DNA from: DATJLY01 sp035604615
GTDB lineage: Bacteria; Pseudomonadota; Alphaproteobacteria; ATCC43930; CGMCC-115725
Length of the DNA: 64,000 nt
Direction: 5' to 3'
Assembly: GCA_035604615.1 (NCBI GenBank)
Contig: DATNID010000078.1
Location: 12,725-76,724 of the forward strand
Below, piece by piece: positions 1 through 8,689 of this stretch; the stretch's first letter is position 1; the number at the start of each line of letters is the position of its first letter. A model generated the notes under the pieces. That model saw nothing but the letters and a program-made list of their open reading frames with translations. It did no database searches and was not told where the DNA came from. Position numbers and translations under genes: made by a program.

Positions 1-1
1 T

Positions 2-139
2 CTCACCAGCGAGAAAGGACGCGAAGCCATGGACAAGTTCTCGATCCTCGCGGCGACCTTCGCCCTGCTGGCCGAGGTCGCCAAGGCCCGCCTCCGATCG
101 TCGCGCCTGGCACAGTGGTGCGAGCCGGACGCCTGCTGA
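2..139 (+). CDS. C-terminal fragment of an unknown protein, cut by the window edge
   Basis: The frame is open from the first bases and stops with TGA at 137-139, leaving 45 residues of a C-terminus. The visible part is alanine/leucine rich (a helical stretch around AATFALLAEVAKA) followed by a basic segment and ends WCEPDAC. Codon choice is strongly GC3-biased, as in the neighbouring genes, which supports coding. An ATG at 29 has no ribosome site and is probably internal. No family is recognised; the true start lies outside the window. Confidence 0.45.
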   Translation, partial: LTSEKGREAMDKFSILAATFALLAEVAKARLRSSRLAQWCEPDAC

Positions 140-164
140 GCGATGGGCGTTCGAGCGCTCCGCC

Positions 165-614
165 ATGGACACCGTTCGGCAGTGGGGCCGCGCGACACCG
201 GGCCGGCTGTCGCTGTCGCGCCCGGTCTATCGGGAAGCAGCGTTGGGCCTTGCCATCTTTGCGCTCGTCCTCGCGCACCAGCTCGATCTCGCGAGGCAGC
301 CGCGGACGCTCGCCATCAGGCAAACCCTGATCGACGCCGCGGCGACGACGGGCACGCTGCCCGCGACGGCGAGCGGTGCTGAGGTGCGCGCCGCGCTGCG
401 TCGCGATCTGCCGATGCGCGCCGCCGACATCGATCCGTCGCGCTTTCCGGGCGAGGTCGACGTCACCTATCGCGGTCTCGGCAGAACGACCTGTCTCGAG
501 GCCCGGAGCGTGGCGCAGCGCATCGAGGGATCGGTGGTCGACCAACTCGACGGCTACCGCTCGGCGGCCGCGTGCGGCGATCGCAACGCGATGACCTGGC
601 GCATCCTGCCGTGA
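165..614 (+). CDS. Small membrane-anchored hypothetical protein
   Basis: 149 residues. After about 25 basic N-terminal residues there is one hydrophobic segment (about residues 27-40, LGLAIFALVLA), suggesting a signal anchor with the rest in the periplasm. The C-terminal half holds two cysteines (one after GLGRTT, one in AAACGDRN) that could form a disulfide. The architecture is like that of small pilin-like or secretion-accessory proteins, but no family can be named. The start ATG at 165 has only a weak ribosome site. It precedes otsA by 55 bases and may or may not share its promoter. Confidence 0.5.
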   Translation: MDTVRQWGRATPGRLSLSRPVYREAALGLAIFALVLAHQLDLARQPRTLAIRQTLIDAAATTGTLPATASGAEVRAALRRDLPMRAADIDPSRFPGEVDVTYRGLGRTTCLEARSVAQRIEGSVVDQLDGYRSAAACGDRNAMTWRILP

Positions 615-669
615 TCGTCGCCAAGCGAACGGCCGCCCGCCCACCACAAACATTTCGCGGGAGGGACCC

Positions 670-2088
670 GTGGCAAGATTGGTGATCGTATCGAACCGCG
701 TCGGCTCGTCGATCGAGCCCAACGCGGGCGGACTCGCCACCGCCATGGTGGCGGCGCTCGGCCAGCGCGACGCGGTCTGGTTCGGCTGGAGCGGCACCGT
801 GACGGACGAGCCGCCGGGCGAAACGCACGTGCGGCGCGACGGCCGCGTCACGCGCATGCTGGTCGACCTCGAGCGCCGCGATTACGAGGGCTATTACCTG
901 GGCTTCTCCAATCGCGCGCTGTGGCCGCTGTTCCACTACCGCATCAACCTCGCCGAGTACGATCCCGAGTCATGGGCCGCCTATGGCCGCGTCAACGCGC
1001 TGCTCGCGACCCGTCTCGCCGCGGCGCTGGCGCCGGACGACGTCGTGTGGGTGCATGACTACCACCTTATCCCGTTCGCGGCCGCGCTGCGCCGCATCGG
1101 AGTCAGGAACCGGATCGGGTTCTTCCTGCACATCCCGTTCCCGGGACCCGAGCTGCTCACCACCCTGCCGGTGCATGACGCGCTGGTGCGCGCGCTCTTC
1201 GCCTACGACCTCGTCGGCTTCCAGACGGACAAGGATCTGCAGGCCTTCGCCGACTATGTCGAGCGCGAGGCCGACGGGCGGATGTTCGGCGACGGCGTGG
1301 CGCATGCCTACGGTGCGCGGGTCCGCGCCAAGAGCTTCCCGATCAGTATCGACACGCGGGCCGTCGCCCTTCAGGCTGCCCGCGCCTCGCGCACCGGCCA
1401 GGCGGCGCGCCTGCGCGACAGCCTGTCGGGCCGCAAGCTGGTGATCGGCGTCGATCGGCTCGACTATTCCAAGGGCCTGACGCGGCGCTTCGCGGCGGTC
1501 GAGCGGCTGCTAGAGACGCACCCGGAGCATCGCCGCGCCATCGTCGTTCTGCAGATCGCGCCGGCGACCCGCGAGGCGATTCCCGAATATCAGCAGATTC
1601 GCGCCGAGCTCGATGCCTGCATGGGCCGGATCAACGGCCGCTTCGGCGAGCCCGACCTGCTGCCCGTGCGCTATCTGAACCGCCATTTCCGGCAGGAGAC
1701 GCTGTTCGGCTTTTATCGCGCGAGCCGCGTGGCGATGGTGACGCCGCTGCGCGACGGCATGAACCTGGTGGCCAAGGAATTCGTCGCGAGCCAGGCGCAG
1801 GACGATCCGGGCGTGCTGGTATTGTCCCGCTTCGCCGGCGCGGCTTGCGAGCTCGACGCCGCGCTGATCGTCAATCCGTTCGATGTCGACCAGGTGGCGA
1901 ACGCGCTCGACCGTGCGATTGCCATGCCGGTCGAAGAGCGCCGCGAGCGTCACGCCGCGCTGCTCGCGCGGATCGAGCGGCACGACGTTCACGCCTGGTG
2001 CCAGTCCTATCTCGACGCCCTGCAACATGACCCACCAGCCGCGGTATCGGCCCGTCGCCTGCCGGTCGAAAGCCCTGTCTTGAATTGA
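670..2088 (+). CDS. otsA: Trehalose-6-phosphate synthase (GT20)
   Basis: 472 residues, normal for bacterial OtsA. It transfers glucose from UDP-glucose to glucose-6-phosphate to make trehalose-6-phosphate in the cytoplasm. Family hallmarks are visible: N-terminal VSNRV with GGLA, the WVHDYHLIPFA segment near residue 120, GVDRLDYSKGL near 260, and LRDGMNLVAKEF near 360 that binds the donor. The start is GTG at 670, chosen because GGGAGGGAC lies just upstream and the N-terminal nucleotide-binding strand begins immediately after. The stop TGA is directly followed by the ATG of otsB, so the two are probably translationally coupled. Confidence 0.97.
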   Translation: MARLVIVSNRVGSSIEPNAGGLATAMVAALGQRDAVWFGWSGTVTDEPPGETHVRRDGRVTRMLVDLERRDYEGYYLGFSNRALWPLFHYRINLAEYDPESWAAYGRVNALLATRLAAALAPDDVVWVHDYHLIPFAAALRRIGVRNRIGFFLHIPFPGPELLTTLPVHDALVRALFAYDLVGFQTDKDLQAFADYVEREADGRMFGDGVAHAYGARVRAKSFPISIDTRAVALQAARASRTGQAARLRDSLSGRKLVIGVDRLDYSKGLTRRFAAVERLLETHPEHRRAIVVLQIAPATREAIPEYQQIRAELDACMGRINGRFGEPDLLPVRYLNRHFRQETLFGFYRASRVAMVTPLRDGMNLVAKEFVASQAQDDPGVLVLSRFAGAACELDAALIVNPFDVDQVANALDRAIAMPVEERRERHAALLARIERHDVHAWCQSYLDALQHDPPAAVSARRLPVESPVLN

Positions 2089-2847
2089 ATGGTCAGCCAG
2101 CATGACACGGCCCCCGCCGAGATACCGCCGCCGGCGCTGCAGCGGTCGCACGCGCTGTTCCTCGATTTCGACGGCACGCTCGTCGAGATCGCGGCGCGGC
2201 CCGGTCTGGTCCGCGTGTCGCCGGAATTGCGCCGTCTCCTCGGCCAGGTCGCGTCGCTGCTCGATGGCGCCGCGGCAATCGTGAGCGGCCGGCCCGTCGA
2301 TGAGCTTTCCCGCCTGCTCGCGCGTTTCCCGGGCGTGCTGGTCGGACAGCACGGTCTCGAGCGCCGCCGCACCGATGGACGGGTCGTCCGTTGGTCCGCG
2401 GAGCCTGCCCTCAAACCCATCCGCGCGGTCCTCGCCAAGTTCGCCCAAACGCATAAAGGCGTGGAGCTCGAGGACAAAGGCGTGACGCTGGCGCTGCACT
2501 TCCGCCTCGCGCCGCGGTTTGCGGCCGAATGCATCGAATTGGTCAGGCGGCTGGCCGACGCGAGCGGCGGCGCGCTGGAAGCGATCGACGGCAAGATGGT
2601 GGTCGAGCTGGTGCCGGAGGGCAGCGGCAAGGGCGGCGCCATCGCCGCGCTTCTCGCCGAGCCGCCGTTCATCGGCCGCGTGCCGATCTTCATCGGCGAC
2701 GACAGCGCCGACGAGGAAGGCTTCGTCGTAATCGACCGGTTGGGCGGGACCTCGGTCCATGTCGGCGACGGCGTCAGCTCGGCGCGCCATCGCCTCGGTT
2801 CGGTTGCGCAGGTGCGGGCCTGGCTCGCGCAAAGCCTCGCGCGATGA
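2089..2847 (+). CDS. otsB: Trehalose-6-phosphate phosphatase (HAD superfamily)
   Basis: 252 residues. It dephosphorylates the OtsA product to free trehalose, a compatible solute and desiccation protectant. HAD motifs are clear: FLDFDGTLVEI near residue 22 with the nucleophile and acid aspartates, SGRP near 65, a lysine-bearing segment KGGAIAALL, and GDDSADEEGF near 205 binding magnesium. The start codon abuts the otsA stop, and the last bases overlap the start of the GH15 gene (ATGA at 2844). This indicates a single operon for trehalose synthesis and turnover. Confidence 0.96.
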   Translation: MVSQHDTAPAEIPPPALQRSHALFLDFDGTLVEIAARPGLVRVSPELRRLLGQVASLLDGAAAIVSGRPVDELSRLLARFPGVLVGQHGLERRRTDGRVVRWSAEPALKPIRAVLAKFAQTHKGVELEDKGVTLALHFRLAPRFAAECIELVRRLADASGGALEAIDGKMVVELVPEGSGKGGAIAALLAEPPFIGRVPIFIGDDSADEEGFVVIDRLGGTSVHVGDGVSSARHRLGSVAQVRAWLAQSLAR

Positions 2848-4625
2848 GCACGCTCGATCTCGCGGTGATCGGCAACTGCAACTATGGCGCCTTGATCGAC
2901 CGGCGCGGCCGCGTGGTGTGGTGCTGCCTGCCGCAATTCGACCGCGACCCGACCTTTTGCGCGCTGCTTGGCGGCGACGGCGCCGCCGGCGGCATGTTCG
3001 AGATCGAGCTCGTCGATCTCGTCCGCGCCGAGCAGTTCTATTGGCGCAACTCGGCCGTGCTCGAAACGCGGCTCTTTGACCGCGCCGGCGGTTCCATCGC
3101 GATTGTCGATCTCGCGCCGCGGTTCAAGCAGTATGGCCGCGCCTTCAGGCCGATCATGCTGATCCGCCGCGTCCGTCCGCTCGCCGGCTCGCCGCGCGTG
3201 CGCGTGCGCGTGCGGCCGCGTTATGACTTCGGCGCCGGCGTGCCCGAGGTGACGCGCGGCAGCAACCATCTCCGCTTCGTCATGCCCGACCGCACTTTTC
3301 GCCTCACCACCGATGCGCCGGTGTCGTGCGTGCTCGAGGAGGTGCCGTTCGTGCTCGCCGGACCGGTCGAGTTCGTGTTCGGCGCGGACGAGACCATCGC
3401 CAACGCGCTGAGCGACACCGCGCGCGAGTTCGCCGAGCGCACCGACGCCTATTGGCGGGATTGGTGCCGCAGCCTGTCGCTGCCGTTCGAATGGCAGGAC
3501 GCGGTGATCCGCGCCGCGATCACCTTGAAGCTGATGAGCTTCGAGGATACCGGCGCGGTGATCGCCGCGCTGACCACCTCGATCCCCGAAGCGGCCGATT
3601 CCGGCCGCAACTGGGACTATCGCTACTGCTGGCTGCGCGACGCGTATTTCGTGGTCAACGCGCTCAACCGGCTGAGCGCCACGCGCACCTTGGAGGGCTA
3701 TCTCGACTATATCGTGAACGTGGTCTCGACCGCCGCCGACGGCTATCTCCGTCCGGTCTACGGCCTCCTCCACGAGAGCGACCTCGCCGAGCGCGAGATC
3801 GCGACCCTGCCGGGCTATCGCGCGATGGGGCCGGTCCGCGTCGGCAACGGCGCCTGCGCCCAGGTTCAGAACGACAGCTATGGCAGCGTCATCCTCGCCT
3901 GCGCCCAGAGCTATTTCGACCGCCGCCTCGACCGGCCCGGCGACGAGGCGCTGTTCTGGCGGCTCGAGCCCTTGGGCGAACAGGCGGTGCGGCGCTGGGA
4001 CCAGCCGGACGCGGGCATCTGGGAGTATCGCGGCCGCGCCGCGATCCACACCCATTCGGCCGCGTTGTGCTGGGCCGCGTGCGACCGGCTCGCGTTGATC
4101 GCCGGCGCGCTCGGCCTCGACGAGCGCAAACGGCAGTGGCGCCAGCGCGCCGACCAGATGCGCGAGGCAATCCTGGCGCGGGCGTGGAACGAACGCCGCG
4201 ACAGCCTCGCGGCCGTCCTCGACGGCGACGGCGTCGATGCGAGCCTGCTGCTGCTGCCGGGCCTTGGCATCGTCGCGGCGCAGGATCCGCGCTTCCTCGC
4301 CACCATGGCGCGGATCGAGCGCGAATTGCGGCGCGGTCCCTACCTCTATCGCTACGCCGACGCCGACGATCTGGGGCCGCCGGCAACCGCCTTCATCGTG
4401 TGCAGCTTCTGGTATGTCGACGCGCTGGCGGCGTGCGGCCGGCGCGAGGAAGCGCGCGAACTGTTCGAGACCTTGCTCGCGCGGCGCAACCATGTGGGGC
4501 TCCTCGGCGAGGACCTCGACGTAGCGAGCGGCGAGCTGTGGGGCAATTTTCCCCAGACCTATTCGATGGTCGGCCTGATCCAGGCCGCCATGCGCCTGTC
4601 GCGGAGCTGGGAAGGCGCGTTCTAG
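2844..4625 (+). CDS. Glycoside hydrolase family 15 protein (glucoamylase/trehalase type)
   Basis: 593 residues. It has the usual two-part GH15 layout: an N-terminal beta-rich domain (to about residue 210) that begins with IGNCNYGALIDRRG, then an (alpha/alpha)6 barrel. The probable acid is E394 in GIWEYRG and the probable base is E556 in GEDLD, followed by the conserved GNFPQ near residue 567. There is no signal peptide, so it acts in the cytoplasm. The start at 2844 is chosen because it overlaps the otsB stop by four bases. Co-transcription with otsAB suggests the substrate is trehalose or an alpha-glucan, but GH15 also includes glucoamylases and dextran hydrolases, so specificity is inferred. 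Confidence 0.92.
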   Translation: MSTLDLAVIGNCNYGALIDRRGRVVWCCLPQFDRDPTFCALLGGDGAAGGMFEIELVDLVRAEQFYWRNSAVLETRLFDRAGGSIAIVDLAPRFKQYGRAFRPIMLIRRVRPLAGSPRVRVRVRPRYDFGAGVPEVTRGSNHLRFVMPDRTFRLTTDAPVSCVLEEVPFVLAGPVEFVFGADETIANALSDTAREFAERTDAYWRDWCRSLSLPFEWQDAVIRAAITLKLMSFEDTGAVIAALTTSIPEAADSGRNWDYRYCWLRDAYFVVNALNRLSATRTLEGYLDYIVNVVSTAADGYLRPVYGLLHESDLAEREIATLPGYRAMGPVRVGNGACAQVQNDSYGSVILACAQSYFDRRLDRPGDEALFWRLEPLGEQAVRRWDQPDAGIWEYRGRAAIHTHSAALCWAACDRLALIAGALGLDERKRQWRQRADQMREAILARAWNERRDSLAAVLDGDGVDASLLLLPGLGIVAAQDPRFLATMARIERELRRGPYLYRYADADDLGPPATAFIVCSFWYVDALAACGRREEARELFETLLARRNHVGLLGEDLDVASGELWGNFPQTYSMVGLIQAAMRLSRSWEGAF

Positions 4626-4688
4626 AGCGGGTTGACCGAGGCTGCGGTCGAGAACACCATCGGCACGGGCTCCGATGGAGGCGACACC

Positions 4689-6179
4689 ATGTCTGCGGCC
4701 GAACCCTTCGACATCGTCGAGACTACGATCGCCGAAATCCACGCCGCCTATCTCACCGGGACGCTGACGGCGCGGGGCCTGGTGCAAGCCTATCTCGACC
4801 GCATCGCCGCCTACGACCAGAACGGCCCCAAAATCAACGCGCTGATTTCGCTCAATCCGCGTACATTGGACGAGGCCGACCGCCTTGATGCCGTGCTCAA
4901 ATCGTCTGGTCTCTCCGGCCCCCTGCACGGCATTCCGGTGGTGATCAAGGACCAGGCCGACGTCAAGGAAATGCCGACCACTCTGGGCTCGGTGCTGTTC
5001 AAGGAACACATGCCCGGCCGCGATTGTTTCGTCGCGGCGAGAGTGCGGAGCGCCGGCGCGATCCTGCTCGGCAAGGCGGCACTGGGCGAGCTCGGCGCGG
5101 GCGACACGCACGGCTCGCTGTTCGGCTCGACGCGCAATCCCTACGACCTGGCGCGCACCGTCGGCGGCTCCTCGGGCGGGTCGGCGGCAAGCGTCACGGC
5201 CAATTTCACGGTGGTCGCAATCGGCCAGGAAGGATTAGCGTCGATCCGCCGCCCCGCGATCTGGTGCGGCATCGCCGGCATGCGCCCAAGCGTCGGTCTG
5301 GTCAGCCGGACCGGCGTCTATGAGGGCTGGCCGGCGATGAACGGCTCGCTCGGTCCGATGGCGCGCACGGTTACGGACATGACGAAGCTGCTGGACGTAA
5401 TGGTCGGCTATGACGCAGACGATCCGGCCACTGCGCACGGCGTCGGCCGCGCCCCAACGAGTTTCACGCGAGCACTCGATCGCAACGCGCTGAAGGGCGC
5501 GCGCCTCGGCATCCTGCGCGAGCCGATGGGCTTGAATTCGCAGCCCGACACCGACGACTTCGCCAAGATCACCGAGGTCTTCGACCGCGCAGTCGCCGAA
5601 TTGCGGGCTGCGGGTGCGGAAATCGTCGATCCCATCGTCATTCCCGACCTCAAATCGCTGCTGGCGCAGCGCGCCTTCAGCACCGCGGAGCGGGATGCGG
5701 CCTTCAAGGTCTATTTCGGGGGAAGCGCCAACCCGCCCTTCGCCTCGCGCGCGGAGGTCCAGGATTCGCCGCTGTTCGAGCGCTTGATGAAGCCGACGCG
5801 CGAGCGCTGGCTGCGCTCGGCGCCGGAGGAGAAATACTATCCGTCGCTCAAGGCGCGTGACACCCTGATGACCAACATGCTCAAGGTCATGGCCGACCAT
5901 CGGCTCGACGCCATCGTGCACAAGGCGGTCGAGCATCAGCCGACCCTCATCAGCGAGGGCGTCAATCCGCCTTACGCCGAGCAGCGGGGCGCGCCGCACA
6001 TCAACACCTTCCTGCAAACCGTGCCCTCGGTGGTGGTGCCGGCGGGGTTCACGCGCGACGGCTTGCCGGCCGGGATCACCTTCCTCGGCCGGCCTTACGA
6101 CGATGCAAGCATGATCGGCTACGCCTTCGCCTACGAGCAGGCGACGCACCATCGGCGCGCACCGTCCACCACGCCATGA
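4689..6179 (+). CDS. Amidase signature family hydrolase
   Basis: 496 residues. It hydrolyses a carboxamide to acid and ammonia; the physiological substrate is not evident. The amidase signature triad is intact: K87 in VVIKDQAD, cis-serine S161 in GGSSGGSA and nucleophile S185 in GLASIRRPA. The 74- and 24-residue spacings fit the family. The usual GTDTGGS lead-in to the nucleophile is replaced by GQEGLAS. The start at 4689 is preferred over a frame-open codon at 4632 because GGAGG precedes it. There is no signal peptide. The stop overlaps the next gene (ATGA at 6176), tying the enzyme to a periplasmic binding protein. Confidence 0.92.
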   Translation: MSAAEPFDIVETTIAEIHAAYLTGTLTARGLVQAYLDRIAAYDQNGPKINALISLNPRTLDEADRLDAVLKSSGLSGPLHGIPVVIKDQADVKEMPTTLGSVLFKEHMPGRDCFVAARVRSAGAILLGKAALGELGAGDTHGSLFGSTRNPYDLARTVGGSSGGSAASVTANFTVVAIGQEGLASIRRPAIWCGIAGMRPSVGLVSRTGVYEGWPAMNGSLGPMARTVTDMTKLLDVMVGYDADDPATAHGVGRAPTSFTRALDRNALKGARLGILREPMGLNSQPDTDDFAKITEVFDRAVAELRAAGAEIVDPIVIPDLKSLLAQRAFSTAERDAAFKVYFGGSANPPFASRAEVQDSPLFERLMKPTRERWLRSAPEEKYYPSLKARDTLMTNMLKVMADHRLDAIVHKAVEHQPTLISEGVNPPYAEQRGAPHINTFLQTVPSVVVPAGFTRDGLPAGITFLGRPYDDASMIGYAFAYEQATHHRRAPSTTP

Positions 6180-7705
6180 AAGTCGAAAGAATGTGGCGAT
6201 GGATGCTCGTGCCTGCGGCACTTGTGGCGGCGACGCCGGCGGTTGCGCAAAAATCGGCCAACACGCTGCGGCTCGCCGCGGCGCAGCCGATCCAGACCCT
6301 GAGCTATTATCTCGATCCGACGCCCGACACGGTGTTCGAATCGAATGCGGTCTATGACGGGCTCGTCTCGTACAATCTGCAGCAGGGCAAGCTCGAGACG
6401 CTGCTCGCCAAGTCGTGGCAGCGGATCGATCCGACGACGCTCGAATTCGAGCTGCGCGACGACATCCAGTGGCAGGACGGCAAGCCATTTACCGCCGCCG
6501 ACGTGATCTACACGCTGCGCTGGCTCATCGATCCGGTGACGATGCTGCGCTTCAAGCAGAACTGGGCGTGGATCGGCGGGGTCGAGCAGCTCGGTCCCTA
6601 CCGCGCGCGGATCACTGCGAAGCAGCCGACGCCGTTCGATCTCATCCGCTTTGCCTATGTCACGACGATCCTGCCCGAGCACCAGCCGGGCACGCCGCAG
6701 GAGAAAGGCCACAAACCCATCGGCACCGGCCCCTATCGGGCGGCGCAGATCGACGACATCAAGGGGATCGTGCTCGAGCGCAACGAGGGCTTCCGGCACG
6801 GCAACCCGGCCAAGCCCGGCAGCGCGGTCGGCCGCATCGTGATCCAGCCGATCCCGGAAGAAGGAACCCGCATCGCCCAGCTTCTCGCCGGCAATCTCGA
6901 CATGATCCAGGCGTCCTACGAACAGGCCAGTTCTCTTGCGGCCGACCCGCGCTTCGCGATGACCATCGTGCAAGGCAGCTCGTTCATGTATGTCGCCTAT
7001 GACGCGCAGGGCCGCAGCGGCGCCAAGCCGGTGACGGACGAGCGGGTCCGCCGCGCGCTGGCGATGGCGGTCGACAAGCCGGCGCTGGTCGAATTGCTCG
7101 CTGGGGATGCGAAGCTCGACCAGCCAGAGGCGATGTGCTGGCGCACCCAGGCCGGCTGCGATTATTCCATGCCATTGCCGCCCTATGATCCTGCGGCCGC
7201 GCGCAAGCTGCTCGCAGAGGCAGGCTATCCGGACGGTTTCGACGTCGAGATCACAACTTTCACCGGCCCGCCCAGCGAGATTGCGGAAGCCGTCGCGGGG
7301 CAGTGGCACGCGATCGGCGTGAGGGCGAAGATCGACCGCCTCACCGTCGGCTCCTATCGCAAGAAGCAGCAGGACGGGCAGATCCAGATCATGGTCACGG
7401 CCTGGCCCGCCGGCAACATCCCGGACGTCTCGGGAACAGTGGACGCCTTCTTCGCCGCCGGCCCGGCCGATTATTCCGGCGACGCGATCCTGCATCAGCT
7501 CGCCAAGGAGAGCGATTCGGCGATGGATCCCGATGCGCGCACGGCGATCGGCCGCAGCATGTTCGATCGCGCGACCGAGAAGGTCTATTTCTACCCGATC
7601 GCGCCGTTCCCGACCGTGCTGGTCCACACCAAGGAGCTGGCGGTCGCCCCGTCGGACCGCTTCACGCCGCTCGGCTATGAGGTGAGCGACATACGCTGGA
7701 AATGA
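6176..7705 (+). CDS. Peptide/nickel-type ABC transporter substrate-binding protein (SBP family 5)
   Basis: 509 residues with a signal peptide of about 25 residues ending AVAQ. The mature part shows the family 5 pattern: a lobe with WQDGKPFTAADVIYT near residue 103, GTGPY near 183, and a second lobe containing VRRALAMAVDKPAL near 293. It would bind a small peptide, amide or similar ligand in the periplasm. It overlaps the amidase gene by four bases, implying that the ligand may be, or may yield, the amidase substrate. It has no permease next to it on its own strand but faces a convergent permease/ATPase operon that ends at 7709. Confidence 0.93.
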   Translation: MKVERMWRWMLVPAALVAATPAVAQKSANTLRLAAAQPIQTLSYYLDPTPDTVFESNAVYDGLVSYNLQQGKLETLLAKSWQRIDPTTLEFELRDDIQWQDGKPFTAADVIYTLRWLIDPVTMLRFKQNWAWIGGVEQLGPYRARITAKQPTPFDLIRFAYVTTILPEHQPGTPQEKGHKPIGTGPYRAAQIDDIKGIVLERNEGFRHGNPAKPGSAVGRIVIQPIPEEGTRIAQLLAGNLDMIQASYEQASSLAADPRFAMTIVQGSSFMYVAYDAQGRSGAKPVTDERVRRALAMAVDKPALVELLAGDAKLDQPEAMCWRTQAGCDYSMPLPPYDPAAARKLLAEAGYPDGFDVEITTFTGPPSEIAEAVAGQWHAIGVRAKIDRLTVGSYRKKQQDGQIQIMVTAWPAGNIPDVSGTVDAFFAAGPADYSGDAILHQLAKESDSAMDPDARTAIGRSMFDRATEKVYFYPIAPFPTVLVHTKELAVAPSDRFTPLGYEVSDIRWK

Positions 7706-7708
7706 TGC

Positions 7709-8689
7709 TCAGCCAGCTTTCATTGCCGCGGCGCCGTCGTAGAGGTGACATTCGACGAGTGAGCCGCCCTCGCGCAACGTTGCCGGACGCGCGCTCGAAC
7801 ATGCCGGCATGGCCCTGGGGCAGCGAGGATGGAAGGTGCAGCCCGGCGGCGGATCGAGCGGGTTCGGGAAGCCCGGCCCAAGTACGAACTCGGGCAGGCC
7901 GCGGCTCGTGTCGGGAGTGAGCACCGCCTCGAGCAGGGTCTGCGTGTAGGGATGGCGCGGCCGGGCGAACACCGATGCAGTGGCGCCGGCCTCGATGATG
8001 CGTCCGAGATACATCACCGCGACCCGATCCGCCATGTGCTCTACCACGGCGAGATTGTGGCTCACGATCACCAGGGTGAGGTCAAGCTCGCGGCGCAAAT
8101 CCTGTAGCAGGTTGAGGATCTGCGCCTGCACCGACACGTCGAGCGCCGACGTCGGCTCGTCACAGATGACGATGCGCGGCTTCATCGCCAGCGCCCGCGC
8201 GATGGCGACGCGCTGGCGCTGCCCGCCCGAGAGCTGGCTCGGATAGACGTAGAGCAGCCGCGACGGAAGCCCCACCAGCTCCATCAGCTCCTCGACGCGG
8301 CGACGACGCTCCGCGCCGGTGCCGATGCCATGAACATCGAGCGGCAGCGCGATGATCGAGGCGAGCGTCTTGCGCGGGTTGAGCGAGGAATAGGGGTCCT
8401 GGAACACCGGCTGCACCGCACGCGCGATCTCGGCGCGGTCGATCTCGACGATGGGCCGGCCCATGACCAGGATTGTGCCGCTGGTCGGCGGCAAGAGGCC
8501 GAGCATCATTCGCGCCAGCGTGGTCTTGCCGCACCCCGACTCGCCGACGATCGCCAGCACCTCGCCGCGCTCGAGCGCGAGATCGACATCGTCGACGGCC
8601 CTGAGCCGCCGGTTCGCCGTGAACATCCCGCTGCGCACCGCGAAGACGCGGCCGACGCCGCGGCATTCGAGGATGGTCTCGCCGCTCAC
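7709..8689 (-). CDS. ABC transporter ATP-binding protein (OppF/DppF type)
   Basis: 326 residues. It has Walker A GESGCGKTT near residue 50, the signature LSGGQRQRVAIARAL near 158, Walker B RIVICDEPTSALD near 178, and the C-terminal oligopeptide-family extension with the CTFHPRCPRA cysteine motif. It powers uptake through the two permeases upstream. The start is GTG at 8689, overlapping the preceding gene's stop (GTGA). It is the last gene of a four-gene minus-strand operon and ends three bases from the convergent binding-protein gene. Confidence 0.95.
   Translation of the reverse strand: MSGETILECRGVGRVFAVRSGMFTANRRLRAVDDVDLALERGEVLAIVGESGCGKTTLARMMLGLLPPTSGTILVMGRPIVEIDRAEIARAVQPVFQDPYSSLNPRKTLASIIALPLDVHGIGTGAERRRRVEELMELVGLPSRLLYVYPSQLSGGQRQRVAIARALAMKPRIVICDEPTSALDVSVQAQILNLLQDLRRELDLTLVIVSHNLAVVEHMADRVAVMYLGRIIEAGATASVFARPRHPYTQTLLEAVLTPDTSRGLPEFVLGPGFPNPLDPPPGCTFHPRCPRAMPACSSARPATLREGGSLVECHLYDGAAAMKAG

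Noticed and set aside
2007..5111. A long minus-strand open frame opposite otsB, GH15 and the amidase.
   Set aside because: Same reason: antisense shadow with no motif, while the plus-strand genes have intact catalytic residues.
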